In this document: in pieces, positions 6,818 to 14,367 of the stretch
Layout of the letters: each line of letters begins with the position of its first letter
Position numbering within the stretch: the stretch's first letter is position 1
Assembly (NCBI GenBank): GCA_905204225.1
Contig: CAJKZK010000039.1
Span: 1-14,395, forward strand
Length of the DNA: 14,395 bases
Origin: an uncultured Bacillota bacterium
Lineage (GTDB): Bacteria > Bacillota_I > Bacilli_A > RFN20 > CAG-449
Direction: 5' to 3'
Notes under the pieces: model-generated
What the model was told of the DNA's origin: nothing
Database searches by the model: none
What the model saw: the letters and a program-made list of their open reading frames with translations, nothing else
Position numbers and translations under genes: made by a program

Positions 6818-9800
6818 ATGAATTTTAAAGATAAATTAAATGGAATATTAAAGAAAAAAGGCTTTATACCATTAACACTTAAATATTTTGCTGGTTTAGT
6901 TGTTACATCTGTACTTATTGTTGGAACAAATATTGCTTTCTTTTTTGAGCCTGAAATAAATAGTTTTCTTGTTCAACCTATCATTGATAATACTGAATTA
7001 TCTCAAGCTTCAGTTCAAGGTCAAAAAATGTCTGCACGTATTATTGAAGAAGGTGTTACTCTTTTAAAAAATGAAAATAATACACTTCCATTAAATAAAG
7101 AAGAAACACCAAAAGTAAATGTATTTGGATGGCATTCAATTGACTGGATTTATGGTACTGGAGGAGATGCAGTTGGATCTGGCGGTGTACTTCCAGAAGA
7201 TGGTGATTTTAGCAAAAATATAGATTTTTATGATGCTCTTGATGATTATGGCATTGATTATAATACTGATTTATATGATATGTATCATTCTTATTTTAAA
7301 CCTTATTATTTAGGTAGAGAATGGAAAGTTGGTCATATTAATGATGCTCATTATCTTGTAGAGCCTAATATTAATGATAAAACATATTATTCTGATGAAC
7401 TTCTTAATGGTGCAAAAGCATACTCTAATACTGCTATAATGGTTGTTTCTCGTTTGTGTGGTGAAGGTGGAGGAAATCCAACTAATCAACCTAAAGAAGG
7501 TCCTAATGGTAAAACAACTGATAATAGTCGTCATTATCTTGAATTATCTACTGAAGAAGAATCATTATTAACTTATTTAGGTTCAAATTTTGAAAATGTT
7601 GTTGTTTTAATTAATAACTGCAATCAAATGGAACTTGGTTTAATTGATACTATTCCTGGAGTTGATGCATGTATGTATGTTGGTTACACTGGTACACGTG
7701 GTGTAGCTTCTTTACCTAAACTTTTATATGGTGAAGCTAATCCATCAGGAAGATTAGTTGATACTTTTGCTTATGATTTATATACTAATCCATCTACAAT
7801 TTGGAACACACCTGTTTGGAATCAAACTTATGGAAGTTATTTAGATAAAGTAGCTGGTATTTATATTGGATATAAATGGTATGAAACTGCTGATGTTATG
7901 GGAATGTGGACAGCTGAAAACGGTTATGAAAAAGGATATGATAGTGTAGTTCAATATCCATTTGGTTATGGTCTTTCTTATACTGATTTTGAATGGACTG
8001 TAGATGATATTAAAATTGATGGAGTAAGTTCTAATGTAGGTGGTGCATTAAAAGAAAATTCCAAAATAGAATTTACTGTTACAGTCAAAAATATTGGTGA
8101 TATTAAAGGAAAAGATGTTGTTGAAATTTTTGGTACTGCTCCATATATAAATGGTGGAATTGAAAAGAGTGCTGTTGAACTTGTTTCTTATGGAAAAACA
8201 AATGATATTGACCCAGGAGCAAGCGAGACTATTGTAATAACTGTTGATATGTATGATATAGCTTCTTATGATTGTTATGATAAAAATAATGATAATCATA
8301 CAGGATATGAACTTGATAAAGGTGATTATATTTTCAAACTCTCTAAAAATTGTCATGTTGTAAATAATGTTAAATATAAAAATGATAATGTCAAAGGTGA
8401 ATTTAAATTTAATCTTGCGGAAACAAAACATATTGATAAAGATCCTGTTACTAATAAAACAGTTAAAAATCTTTTCACTGGAAAAGATGCAATCGATATT
8501 GTTCCAATTGATGATACAACTGATACATTTAAACCAGATATACCTTGGCTTACTCGTGAAAAATTTTCTACTCCTAGTGAACTAACTGAACTTAGAAAAA
8601 AAGGACGTGCTAGAAACCCTATTTTAGATGGTTATGATAAAAAATCTTATGCAAGATGGACTGAATGGGATAACGCTACTGTCGATAAATTTGGTAATGA
8701 AGTAAATCAAAATAAACCAATTTGGGGTGCTAAAGGTGATAAAAAACTCGCGGTAAATGGTATTATAACTGATCTTGGTAAAAAATTAGGTGAAGATTTT
8801 AATGCAAAAGAATGGAGCGAAGTATTAAATCAAGTAACATTTGAAGAAGCTTTAAATGTTATGAATCGTTATTATGGTTCAAAAAATATTGATTCAGTAG
8901 GTAAACCTGTTCTTCAAGATTATGATGGACCTACTCAAATTAAAGGATATAATAAAGCTCCTCGTGGAACTGGTTATCCTTCTATGGTTATATTAGCTCA
9001 AACTTGGAATCAAAAACTTGCTTATGAATATGGACAATCATTTGGTACTGATATGAAATCAGTTAGTATTCCAGGTCTTTGGGGTTTTGCTTGTGATTTA
9101 CATGTTGATCCATTTTTTGGAAGAAATAATGAATCACCTTCAGAAGATGCTTTCTTAGCTGGTACTGTTATGGCTAAAGCAGTAAGCGGAGTAAATACTC
9201 GTGGTAGATATACTTTCCTTAAACATTTTGCAGTATATAATGCTTATTGTGATCGAACATATATGAGTGAGCAAACTCTTAGAGAAACTCATCTTAAAGC
9301 ATTTAGAAAAGCTTTTGTTGATGGTGGATCTCTTGGTGCAATGACAAGTTATCAATCAGTTGGAGCAGAAGGTTCTAATTATTCAGAAGCTTTAATAACA
9401 GGTGTTCTCCGTAAAGAATGGGATTTTAAAGGGGCTATTACTACAGATGCTAGTTCAGGTGCTGATTATCAATTTGAAGGTTTAGTTCGTTGTGGTGGTA
9501 ATTTTGGTATGAACGTTGCTTTAGGTGTAACTGGTATGAAATATTCTCAAACTGAAACAACAGGTAGAATGCAAAATAGAATGAGAGAAGCTGTTCATGA
9601 AATTTTATATATGTGGCTTCATGCTGATTATAATGAAAGAATGTATTTAGCAAAAGGTGATAATAATGATAAATATATTTCATCAACTTCTATAAATTCT
9701 TGGATTTGGTGGAAACCATTCCTTATTTCTCTTGATACTGTTGTCGGTTGTTTAGTATTATATTGGTTTATTAGTTCAACTACTAAATTTATTGAAATAA

Positions 9801-9820
9801 ATAAGGAGGAAAATGAATAA
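6818..9820 (+). CDS. Membrane-anchored, domain-permuted family 3 glycoside hydrolase (beta-glucosidase type)
   Basis: This 1000-residue protein has the GH3 domains in reversed order. First comes the alpha/beta sandwich (about 72-390): EEGVTLLKNENNTLPL at 77-92, a GEG loop at 215-217 with a candidate acid/base Glu216, and PFGYGLSYT at 381-389. A fibronectin-III-like domain follows (about 417-510). Last comes the TIM barrel (about 660-930): substrate-binding DGP (703-705), DPFFGRNNESPSED (764-777), KHF (802-804) and nucleophile Asp877 in ITTDASS. The same order is known for the Ruminococcus albus and Butyrivibrio fibrisolvens GH3 beta-glucosidases. Membrane segments at about 21-43 and 966-986 place both ends in the cytoplasm and the enzyme outside. 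It would remove beta-linked sugars from glycans; the substrate cannot be told. AAGGAG lies seven bases upstream, and the stop overlaps the next start. Confidence 0.93.
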   Translation: MNFKDKLNGILKKKGFIPLTLKYFAGLVVTSVLIVGTNIAFFFEPEINSFLVQPIIDNTELSQASVQGQKMSARIIEEGVTLLKNENNTLPLNKEETPKVNVFGWHSIDWIYGTGGDAVGSGGVLPEDGDFSKNIDFYDALDDYGIDYNTDLYDMYHSYFKPYYLGREWKVGHINDAHYLVEPNINDKTYYSDELLNGAKAYSNTAIMVVSRLCGEGGGNPTNQPKEGPNGKTTDNSRHYLELSTEEESLLTYLGSNFENVVVLINNCNQMELGLIDTIPGVDACMYVGYTGTRGVASLPKLLYGEANPSGRLVDTFAYDLYTNPSTIWNTPVWNQTYGSYLDKVAGIYIGYKWYETADVMGMWTAENGYEKGYDSVVQYPFGYGLSYTDFEWTVDDIKIDGVSSNVGGALKENSKIEFTVTVKNIGDIKGKDVVEIFGTAPYINGGIEKSAVELVSYGKTNDIDPGASETIVITVDMYDIASYDCYDKNNDNHTGYELDKGDYIFKLSKNCHVVNNVKYKNDNVKGEFKFNLAETKHIDKDPVTNKTVKNLFTGKDAIDIVPIDDTTDTFKPDIPWLTREKFSTPSELTELRKKGRARNPILDGYDKKSYARWTEWDNATVDKFGNEVNQNKPIWGAKGDKKLAVNGIITDLGKKLGEDFNAKEWSEVLNQVTFEEALNVMNRYYGSKNIDSVGKPVLQDYDGPTQIKGYNKAPRGTGYPSMVILAQTWNQKLAYEYGQSFGTDMKSVSIPGLWGFACDLHVDPFFGRNNESPSEDAFLAGTVMAKAVSGVNTRGRYTFLKHFAVYNAYCDRTYMSEQTLRETHLKAFRKAFVDGGSLGAMTSYQSVGAEGSNYSEALITGVLRKEWDFKGAITTDASSGADYQFEGLVRCGGNFGMNVALGVTGMKYSQTETTGRMQNRMREAVHEILYMWLHADYNERMYLAKGDNNDKYISSTSINSWIWWKPFLISLDTVVGCLVLYWFISSTTKFIEINKEENE

Positions 9821-11883
9821 TGGCACAAGATTTAAAACCAAAAAAAATTTCTAAAGGTTTCTTTGTTCGCTTATTTAGTGGAACTTCATTAGCGGTAATT
9901 GCTATAGCAACTACTCTTTCAGTTATGATTCCTTCGTATGTACAATGGAAAAATTATTATGATCATGTTATGGCTGAAAAAGCTGAAAAAGCTCGTTTAG
10001 AAGCTTTACCATTAGTATTAATTGGTATTTCAGCTGAGCTTGATAAAAAAGTAAAATATTATGATAATGATACTGCAGAACCTGAAAAGACTGATTTTGT
10101 GGTAAGAGCTAATTTTACTGAAAAAGGTTCAGCATTTTCTAAAAAATTATCAGCAGATGATTTTTCTATGACTGTACCTGAAGACTTTTCTAAAAAAGGT
10201 GGTACTATAAAATTCTCTTATATTTATACTCCAGAAAAAAAAGATGGTGAAGTAGAAGATCCTAAACCTATTGAGAAAACTACAGAATTAACTCTTACTT
10301 TAACTGAACCAGATGAAACAGTATTTAAGGTTATGAAAGCACCAACGTTTACTGAAGAAGGTTATGCTGAAAATATTAAAGGAACTAGAAAAGTTCTTCC
10401 AGCATTAAATACAACTGATTATGAATATTTAGAAAAAACAAGCATCGGGGTTGTTGTATTTACTCATAAAGAATCTGGTATTATGATTAAAAAAGCAATA
10501 ACAGATAAATTTATTATTAATGATGCAGAAAATAAAAGAAAAGAATATAACAATATTAATTGTCATTTTGCAAATGATATTGATGGTTTAAAAATCGCTT
10601 ATAACGATGGAAAATTTGTCTTTAATACAAAAGATAATAAAATAGTATCATTTGGTTCAATAGACGCAAAAGAAACTTCACTTGAATTCCAAACTGGTGA
10701 ATATACAATAAATGGTTCAATTAATGCTAAAACACTTGTTATAAAATCTAATGTAAAAGTTAATCTTAATGGTAAAATTGAATCTAGTAATATGATTGCA
10801 GAAAAAGATAGTGAATTTAATATCACATTTACTAGTTCTAATGGTATTATTATTGCAGAATATGGATCTTTAAAATTATATGGTAAAGCAAAATTTATTG
10901 GCTCTGGTGGAAATACTGCTATTGAATTAAATGGTGGTGCTACATTATCTTTAACTTCTGATAGTAGAATTGTTGGTGAAAATTTTTATTTCTTTATTGG
11001 AACATTCTCGGCAAATAAAGATGGATTAAAAAAAGGATATTTCTGTATCCCTGCAGATTGTTATGAAAATAATGGAAGTTATTATTTAGGAGAAAATTGT
11101 ATTTTAGATCTTAGTCGCTGTGAAAATAAATATTTTTGTAATATTGAAACTAAAAAGGTAAGCGATAAATATATTATTGTTACAGCACCTGATACAGTTA
11201 ATCCTGGTGTTGCTCAAGATCCTGATGGTAATAATGTTACACTTCCAACCCTTAATTTTAGTGATTATAATGTTGAAATTGTTGATAGTAAATTTGTCTT
11301 TACACACACTGTAACAAAATTATTTATTGAATTATCTTTTGATAAAGTAAGTGAATTAAAAGTTGATGGGCTTACAATCAATTATTCTGAAAGTACTGGA
11401 TATAAATTTAGTGTTGATGAAAATAAAGAAATTAATTTAACTGGTAAGTTTTCAACAGAATCATTTATTATAAGTGGAAAAGGAAAACTTTCAATAACAG
11501 GAGAACTTAAAGTTTTAAAATTGTTACTTGTTGAAAGTGGAAGTACTTTAAAAGTAAATGCAAGTAAAAAAAGTGACGCTATCAAAATTGAGAACGGAGG
11601 AAAAGCTGAATTATATGGTACTGTAGTTGTTAATGCTGCAGATGGTAAAACTGGTATTTGTTTTGCCAAAGCTGAATCTTCACTTCATTTATCTAATACA
11701 AGTAGAGTCACTGTTTCTGGTGGAGATTTTTCTATTGGCTATTTTAATACAAATGAAAATGTTAAAGTATATTATCCAAAAACTGCAACTTTAGCTAACA
11801 ACAAAATAACTTCTTCAGAAAACAATATATTACTTTCTTATGGTTCTTCTCTTTGTAAAATTGTATTTGAAGCTGTAGAATAA
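9820..11883 (+). CDS. Membrane-anchored surface protein with two beta-solenoid-like modules
   Basis: The start codon shares one base with the GH3 stop (TAATG), with AAGGAGG ten bases upstream, so translation is probably coupled. In this 687-residue protein, residues 1-17 are basic and cytoplasmic, 18-40 is one membrane segment, and 45-62 is a charged helix. About 65-165 is an Ig-like beta domain. Two homologous modules follow: A, about 174-436 (APTFTEEG, VLPALN, FTHKESG, then short strand repeats), and B, about 456-687 (VTLPTLN, FTHTVTK, then strand repeats). Both match the C-terminal module of the secreted protein at 4811. Recurrent short strands such as TINGSINAKTLVIKS suggest a beta-helix resembling carbohydrate-binding proteins. 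It is the last gene before the terminator. It probably displays binding modules beside the GH3 enzyme; ligand unknown. Confidence 0.87.
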   Translation: MAQDLKPKKISKGFFVRLFSGTSLAVIAIATTLSVMIPSYVQWKNYYDHVMAEKAEKARLEALPLVLIGISAELDKKVKYYDNDTAEPEKTDFVVRANFTEKGSAFSKKLSADDFSMTVPEDFSKKGGTIKFSYIYTPEKKDGEVEDPKPIEKTTELTLTLTEPDETVFKVMKAPTFTEEGYAENIKGTRKVLPALNTTDYEYLEKTSIGVVVFTHKESGIMIKKAITDKFIINDAENKRKEYNNINCHFANDIDGLKIAYNDGKFVFNTKDNKIVSFGSIDAKETSLEFQTGEYTINGSINAKTLVIKSNVKVNLNGKIESSNMIAEKDSEFNITFTSSNGIIIAEYGSLKLYGKAKFIGSGGNTAIELNGGATLSLTSDSRIVGENFYFFIGTFSANKDGLKKGYFCIPADCYENNGSYYLGENCILDLSRCENKYFCNIETKKVSDKYIIVTAPDTVNPGVAQDPDGNNVTLPTLNFSDYNVEIVDSKFVFTHTVTKLFIELSFDKVSELKVDGLTINYSESTGYKFSVDENKEINLTGKFSTESFIISGKGKLSITGELKVLKLLLVESGSTLKVNASKKSDAIKIENGGKAELYGTVVVNAADGKTGICFAKAESSLHLSNTSRVTVSGGDFSIGYFNTNENVKVYYPKTATLANNKITSSENNILLSYGSSLCKIVFEAVE
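11681..11844 (+). repeat. Duplicated module end, copy 2 (copy 1 at 6588-6751)
   Basis: This segment is gapless against 6588-6751, with long identical blocks at both ends. It keeps TAT (Tyr) at 11770-11772 where copy 1 has the premature TAA, so it serves as the intact reference copy. Confidence 0.85.
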
Positions 11884-11904
11884 ATTGTTTCTTAAATTAA
11901 ATAA

Positions 11905-11938
11905 AAATGTCTCATGTGTTGTGCATGGGACATTTTTT
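11905..11938 (+). terminator. Strong terminator of the surface operon
   Basis: A 12-bp stem, AAATGTCTCATG (11905-11916) with CATGGGACATTT (11924-11935), has one G-U pair and a 7-base loop. It runs into six T's (11933-11938). It lies 21 bases after the stop of the last surface gene. Confidence 0.9.
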
Positions 11939-12493
11939 GTTGTGTTTATTGCATTAATTTTATTAATGAAAGTCTAGCTACAAGTATTTATTACCAAGTG
12001 TAATAAACTTCAAATCATTATGAATAATTATATGGGTAAAGGAAGAGATGTAGCAAAATTCGTGAGTCTAAGAATAGATTAACATTTTAATTAAAGTTAA
12101 AATTATCAAATTAATTAAGCTCAATATAAATAGAAATATTAAATAAAATGAACCATTAATAAAAATTATCATTGACAAAAATTAACGGGGGTGGGGGTAA
12201 AATTAAACTAAAGAAAAGAAGATTTATATGAAAATTAATTACATAAAACTAATTAATAAGCAATATTTGATTTTATATTTAGTAAAGCTAAATATGGTAA
12301 GTAAGAATTATAATTTGTTGAACATTAGATAATTTTTTTAGAAGTGGTGATTAACATTAGTTAAATCAAGTGCTAGAAAATATTTAATTCAAATATGGTT
12401 ATTTTATTATTATGTCTTTTTAATGCTTTATTATCCTTGAAATAAAGGCGTTTAGTTACTTGTTTTGTATTTTATTCATTAATTAATATAATC
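11939..12493. other. Gene-poor stretch with hairpins; no convincing gene
   Basis: About 550 bases lie between two plus-strand terminators. No reading frame here has a plausible ribosome binding site and length. Visible structure: a 7-bp hairpin at 11952-11968 (loop TTT); an 8-bp hairpin at 11987-12007, extended by 3 bp past a bulge to 11982-12010; and an 8-bp hairpin at 12275-12295 (ATATTTAG, loop TAAAG). There is also a GGGGGTGGGGG run at 12187-12197, remarkable in such AT-rich DNA. It may be a decayed gene or insertion, or may encode a small RNA ending at the terminator at 12494. Confidence 0.5.
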
Positions 12494-12514
12494 GCTCTAT
12501 AATAGAGCTTTTTT
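12494..12514 (+). terminator. Plus-strand terminator without an assigned gene
   Basis: GCTCTA (12494-12499) and TAGAGC (12503-12508) form a 6-bp stem with loop TAA, followed by six T's (12509-12514). Its direction is plus. No gene immediately upstream explains it, so it may be a back-up for the operon terminator or the end of a non-coding transcript. Confidence 0.7.
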
Positions 12515-12540
12515 GCGTTATAAAGCGAATTTTATATAAA

Positions 12541-12565
12541 ATAAAAAGCAGGCTTTTGCCTGCTT
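12541..12565 (-). terminator. Terminator of rpsO
   Basis: Read on the minus strand, AAGCAGGC, loop AAAA and GCCTGCTT form a perfect 8-bp stem, followed by TTTAT. The hairpin (12546-12565) begins three bases after the rpsO stop codon. Confidence 0.9.
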
Positions 12566-12568
12566 GAA

Positions 12569-12838
12569 TTATTTTCTAATTCCTAAATCAGCAATTAATG
12601 CTTTGTAGCCTTCAAAATCGTGTTTTGCTAAATAATCAAGGAATGCTCTACGTTTACCAACAAGGATAAATAATCCTCTTCTTGTGTGGGAATCTTGAGC
12701 ATGATCTTTTAAGTGAGTAGTTAAAGCATTGATTCTAGCAGTTAAAATAGCAATTTGAACTTTTGTTGAACCAGTGTCTTTTTCGTTTTCACCATATTTC
12801 TTTACGATTTCAGCTTTTTGTTCTTTGGTTAATGCCAT
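12569..12838 (-). CDS. rpsO: 30S ribosomal protein S15
   Basis: This is an 89-residue protein, the family's standard length. S15 binds the central domain of 16S rRNA early in small-subunit assembly. Recognisable family stretches are TGSTKVQIAILTARINALTTHL (22-43), the RNA-binding DSHTRRGLFILVGKRRAFLDYL (48-69 region) and the end YKALIADLGIRK. The start has AAGGAGG (12849-12855) ten bases upstream. It is a single-gene unit with its own terminator, divergent from comEA. It is the best conserved gene of the window and a good taxonomic anchor. Confidence 0.98.
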   Translation of the reverse strand: MALTKEQKAEIVKKYGENEKDTGSTKVQIAILTARINALTTHLKDHAQDSHTRRGLFILVGKRRAFLDYLAKHDFEGYKALIADLGIRK

Positions 12839-12847
12839 AAGAATATT

Positions 12848-12904
12848 TCCTCCTTATAATTTACTTAACTTAATCTGGGAAAAACAACGGAGAATTGTTA
12901 TTCT
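12848..12904 (-). promoter_or_regulatory. Possible autoregulatory leader of rpsO
   Basis: In the minus-strand leader, AACAA and TTGTT (12895-12899 and 12883-12887) form a hairpin with loop TTCTCCG. The loop bases TTCTCC (12889-12894) can pair with GGAGGA of the Shine-Dalgarno site (12848-12853), giving a pseudoknot that would hide it. An alternative hairpin AGAAT/ATTCT (12900-12904 with 12891-12895) excludes the first. Feedback by S15 on its leader is known in several bacteria with differing structures. This one is a prediction from pairing alone. Confidence 0.3.
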
Positions 12905-12950
12905 AAGAAGAAGTCGCATATATAATTTAACTAAAAACCAATAAAAAAAC

Positions 12951-12980
12951 AACTTTTTTTATAAATTTTCTAAAAAAGTT
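12951..12980. repeat. 9-bp inverted repeat upstream of comEA
   Basis: AACTTTTTT (12951-12959) and AAAAAAGTT (12972-12980) are perfect inverted copies separated by 12 bases. They lie between the divergent rpsO and comEA genes. A role as an operator or leader hairpin is possible but not shown. Confidence 0.35.
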
Positions 12981-13006
12981 TGTATTTATATATTGGAGGT
13001 ATAAAA

Positions 13007-13543
13007 ATGTTAAAAATTGTTATTGTTTCACTAGTTTTACTAGTAGTGGGTTTATTTGTTCTTCAACAAGTAGATCCAAATGTTAGTCATCAAGGAGGTG
13101 AAAGTATTTCTAGTCTTGTTGAAAAAAATAAAATTAAAGCAACTATTGAAGGTGAAGTAGTGGTTCCTGGAATTTATAATGTAGAAATAAGTGATACTTT
13201 ATTAGATTTAGTTACTTTAGCAGGTGGCTTATTAGAAAGTGCTGATTATAATGCAATTAATTTAGATATTACTATTAATACTAGAGATTATTTTTATATT
13301 CCTAGTAAAAGTGCTTATCAAAGTTCTTGTGAAATTACTACTCAACAAGAAAAACTAAATGTTAATACTGCAACAAGTACTCAACTTGCGACAATTAAAT
13401 ATATTTCTGTTGCTTTAGCAGAAAGAATTGTTACTTATCGTACTGAAAATGGAGAATTTCAAACTTTAGAAGATTTAATGAATGTGACAGGTATTGGACG
13501 TGCTACATATGAAAGAATTAGAGATAGTCTTACGTTAAAATGA
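13007..13543 (+). CDS. comEA: Competence DNA receptor ComEA
   Basis: This 178-residue membrane protein binds incoming DNA outside the cell and passes it to the ComEC channel. Residues 2-20 form the single membrane segment. Residues about 44-99 are an SLBB domain (IEGEVVVPGIYNVE, then DLVTLAGGLLESAD). Residues 117-176 form the helix-hairpin-helix DNA-binding region (LNVNTATSTQLATIKYI, then FQTLEDLMNVTGIGRATYERI). The second hairpin keeps GIG; the first reads YIS at the equivalent place. The ATG at 13007 is preferred over the in-frame TTG at 12980 because GGAGGT lies six bases upstream. The stop overlaps the comEC start (ATGA), so the two are translationally coupled. Confidence 0.93.
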   Translation: MLKIVIVSLVLLVVGLFVLQQVDPNVSHQGGESISSLVEKNKIKATIEGEVVVPGIYNVEISDTLLDLVTLAGGLLESADYNAINLDITINTRDYFYIPSKSAYQSSCEITTQQEKLNVNTATSTQLATIKYISVALAERIVTYRTENGEFQTLEDLMNVTGIGRATYERIRDSLTLK

Positions 13544-14367
13544 TAATTATAAGTATTATTTTACTTATTTTTTCCACTAAATATTTAAGCTTAATATGGA
13601 TAATTTTTTTATTAGGCTTATTTTTATTAAATAAAAAAATGTATAAATATTTTCTTTATTTTATAATTGGTTTATTTATTGGATTTGTATCTATAAATAA
13701 TGTTCCTCATTATGCTGAGAAAAATGAATATATTGGAGTAGTTGTTTCAAAAAAAGATAATTATTTTATATTTAATTCTTCTGGTAATAAATATTATATT
13801 TATCAAGAAAATAATGAATATGAAAATTTTGATATTTTAAAAATTAAAGGAAAACAAAAAGATATTAATTTTTCTTGTTTAGAAAGTCAATTTAATTTTA
13901 AAGAGTATTTATATAATCAAAAAATAGAAAAACAAATTGAAATTGAAAAGATAAATTATATTTTTAAAAATCCTTTAAGAAAGACATTAATAAGAAATAA
14001 TTTATTAAATAAATATGATAATAAATCTAAAACATTGATATCTTTATTTTTGTTCTCTAATAATTTAGATGATTCTTTTACTAGTAAAATTTATGATTTA
14101 GAAATAGCATCTATTTTTTCTTTAAGTGGTATTCAAATTTATTTTTTATATGAAATATTTAATAAAATAATTTTATATTTAACAAATAATAAAAAGAAGT
14201 CTTCTTTAGTTAGTTTATTTATTCTTTCTCCATTATTGATTTTTTCTAATTATAAATTATCTTTTATCAAAGCGTATTTAACTTTAATTAATAAGAAAAG
14301 AATTAAACATCTAAATGAAATATTTTTAATTGTTATTATAATTTTTAATTATCGGTTTTTATTTACT
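13540..14367 (+). CDS. comEC: ComEC/Rec2 DNA-uptake channel, N-terminal part (cut by contig end)
   Basis: The ATG at 13540 overlaps the comEA stop. There are 276 native codons; full-length ComEC is usually 600-800 residues. Two or three membrane segments span residues 1-54. A small beta-rich DUF4131-type domain follows (about 60-140), ending in FNFKEYLYNQKI (118-129), the counterpart of the usual FDYxxYLxxxGI. Next comes the start of the channel domain: LISLFLFSNN (166-175) and IFSLSGIQIYFLYE (192-205). That is the family's 'ISGLHV' signature, but with Gln199 in place of the usual His. The frame stays open to the last base, but the final nine codons (RSEERRVGK) come from sequencing adapter. 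It would import single-stranded DNA together with ComEA. Confidence 0.88.

Noticed and set aside
8048..8431. Long minus-strand open frames inside the GH3 and surface-protein genes
   Set aside because: These and similar frames (for example 7310-7534, 9155-9355, 11382-11669) are antisense shadows with Ile/Asn/Phe-rich translations and no start signals, lying inside well-supported genes.
12020..12082. 20-residue frame containing GKGRDVAKFVSLRID, possibly a gene relic
   Set aside because: It is too short, has no ribosome binding site, and I could not link it to any family.
12068..12172. Minus-strand frame for a 34-residue hydrophobic peptide (toxin-like)
   Set aside because: There is no Shine-Dalgarno site or promoter, and hydrophobic short frames are expected by chance in such AT-rich sequence.
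12187..12197. G-quadruplex in GGGGGTGGGGG
   Set aside because: Only two G runs are present; a stable intramolecular quadruplex needs four.
12172..12203. TTGACA with TAAAAT as a promoter for a small RNA
   Set aside because: The spacing is 20 bp and runs through the G-rich block, too long for a normal vegetative promoter. It is kept only as context for the gap region.
12228..12332. Plus-strand frame for a 34-residue peptide, MKINYIKLINK...
   Set aside because: There is only a weak purine stretch upstream, low-complexity composition and an overlap with a hairpin, so it is probably chance.
12980..13006. In-frame TTG start for ComEA, adding nine residues
   Set aside because: It would place the GGAGGT ribosome binding site inside the gene. 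The ATG at 13007 has ideal spacing and begins directly with the membrane segment.
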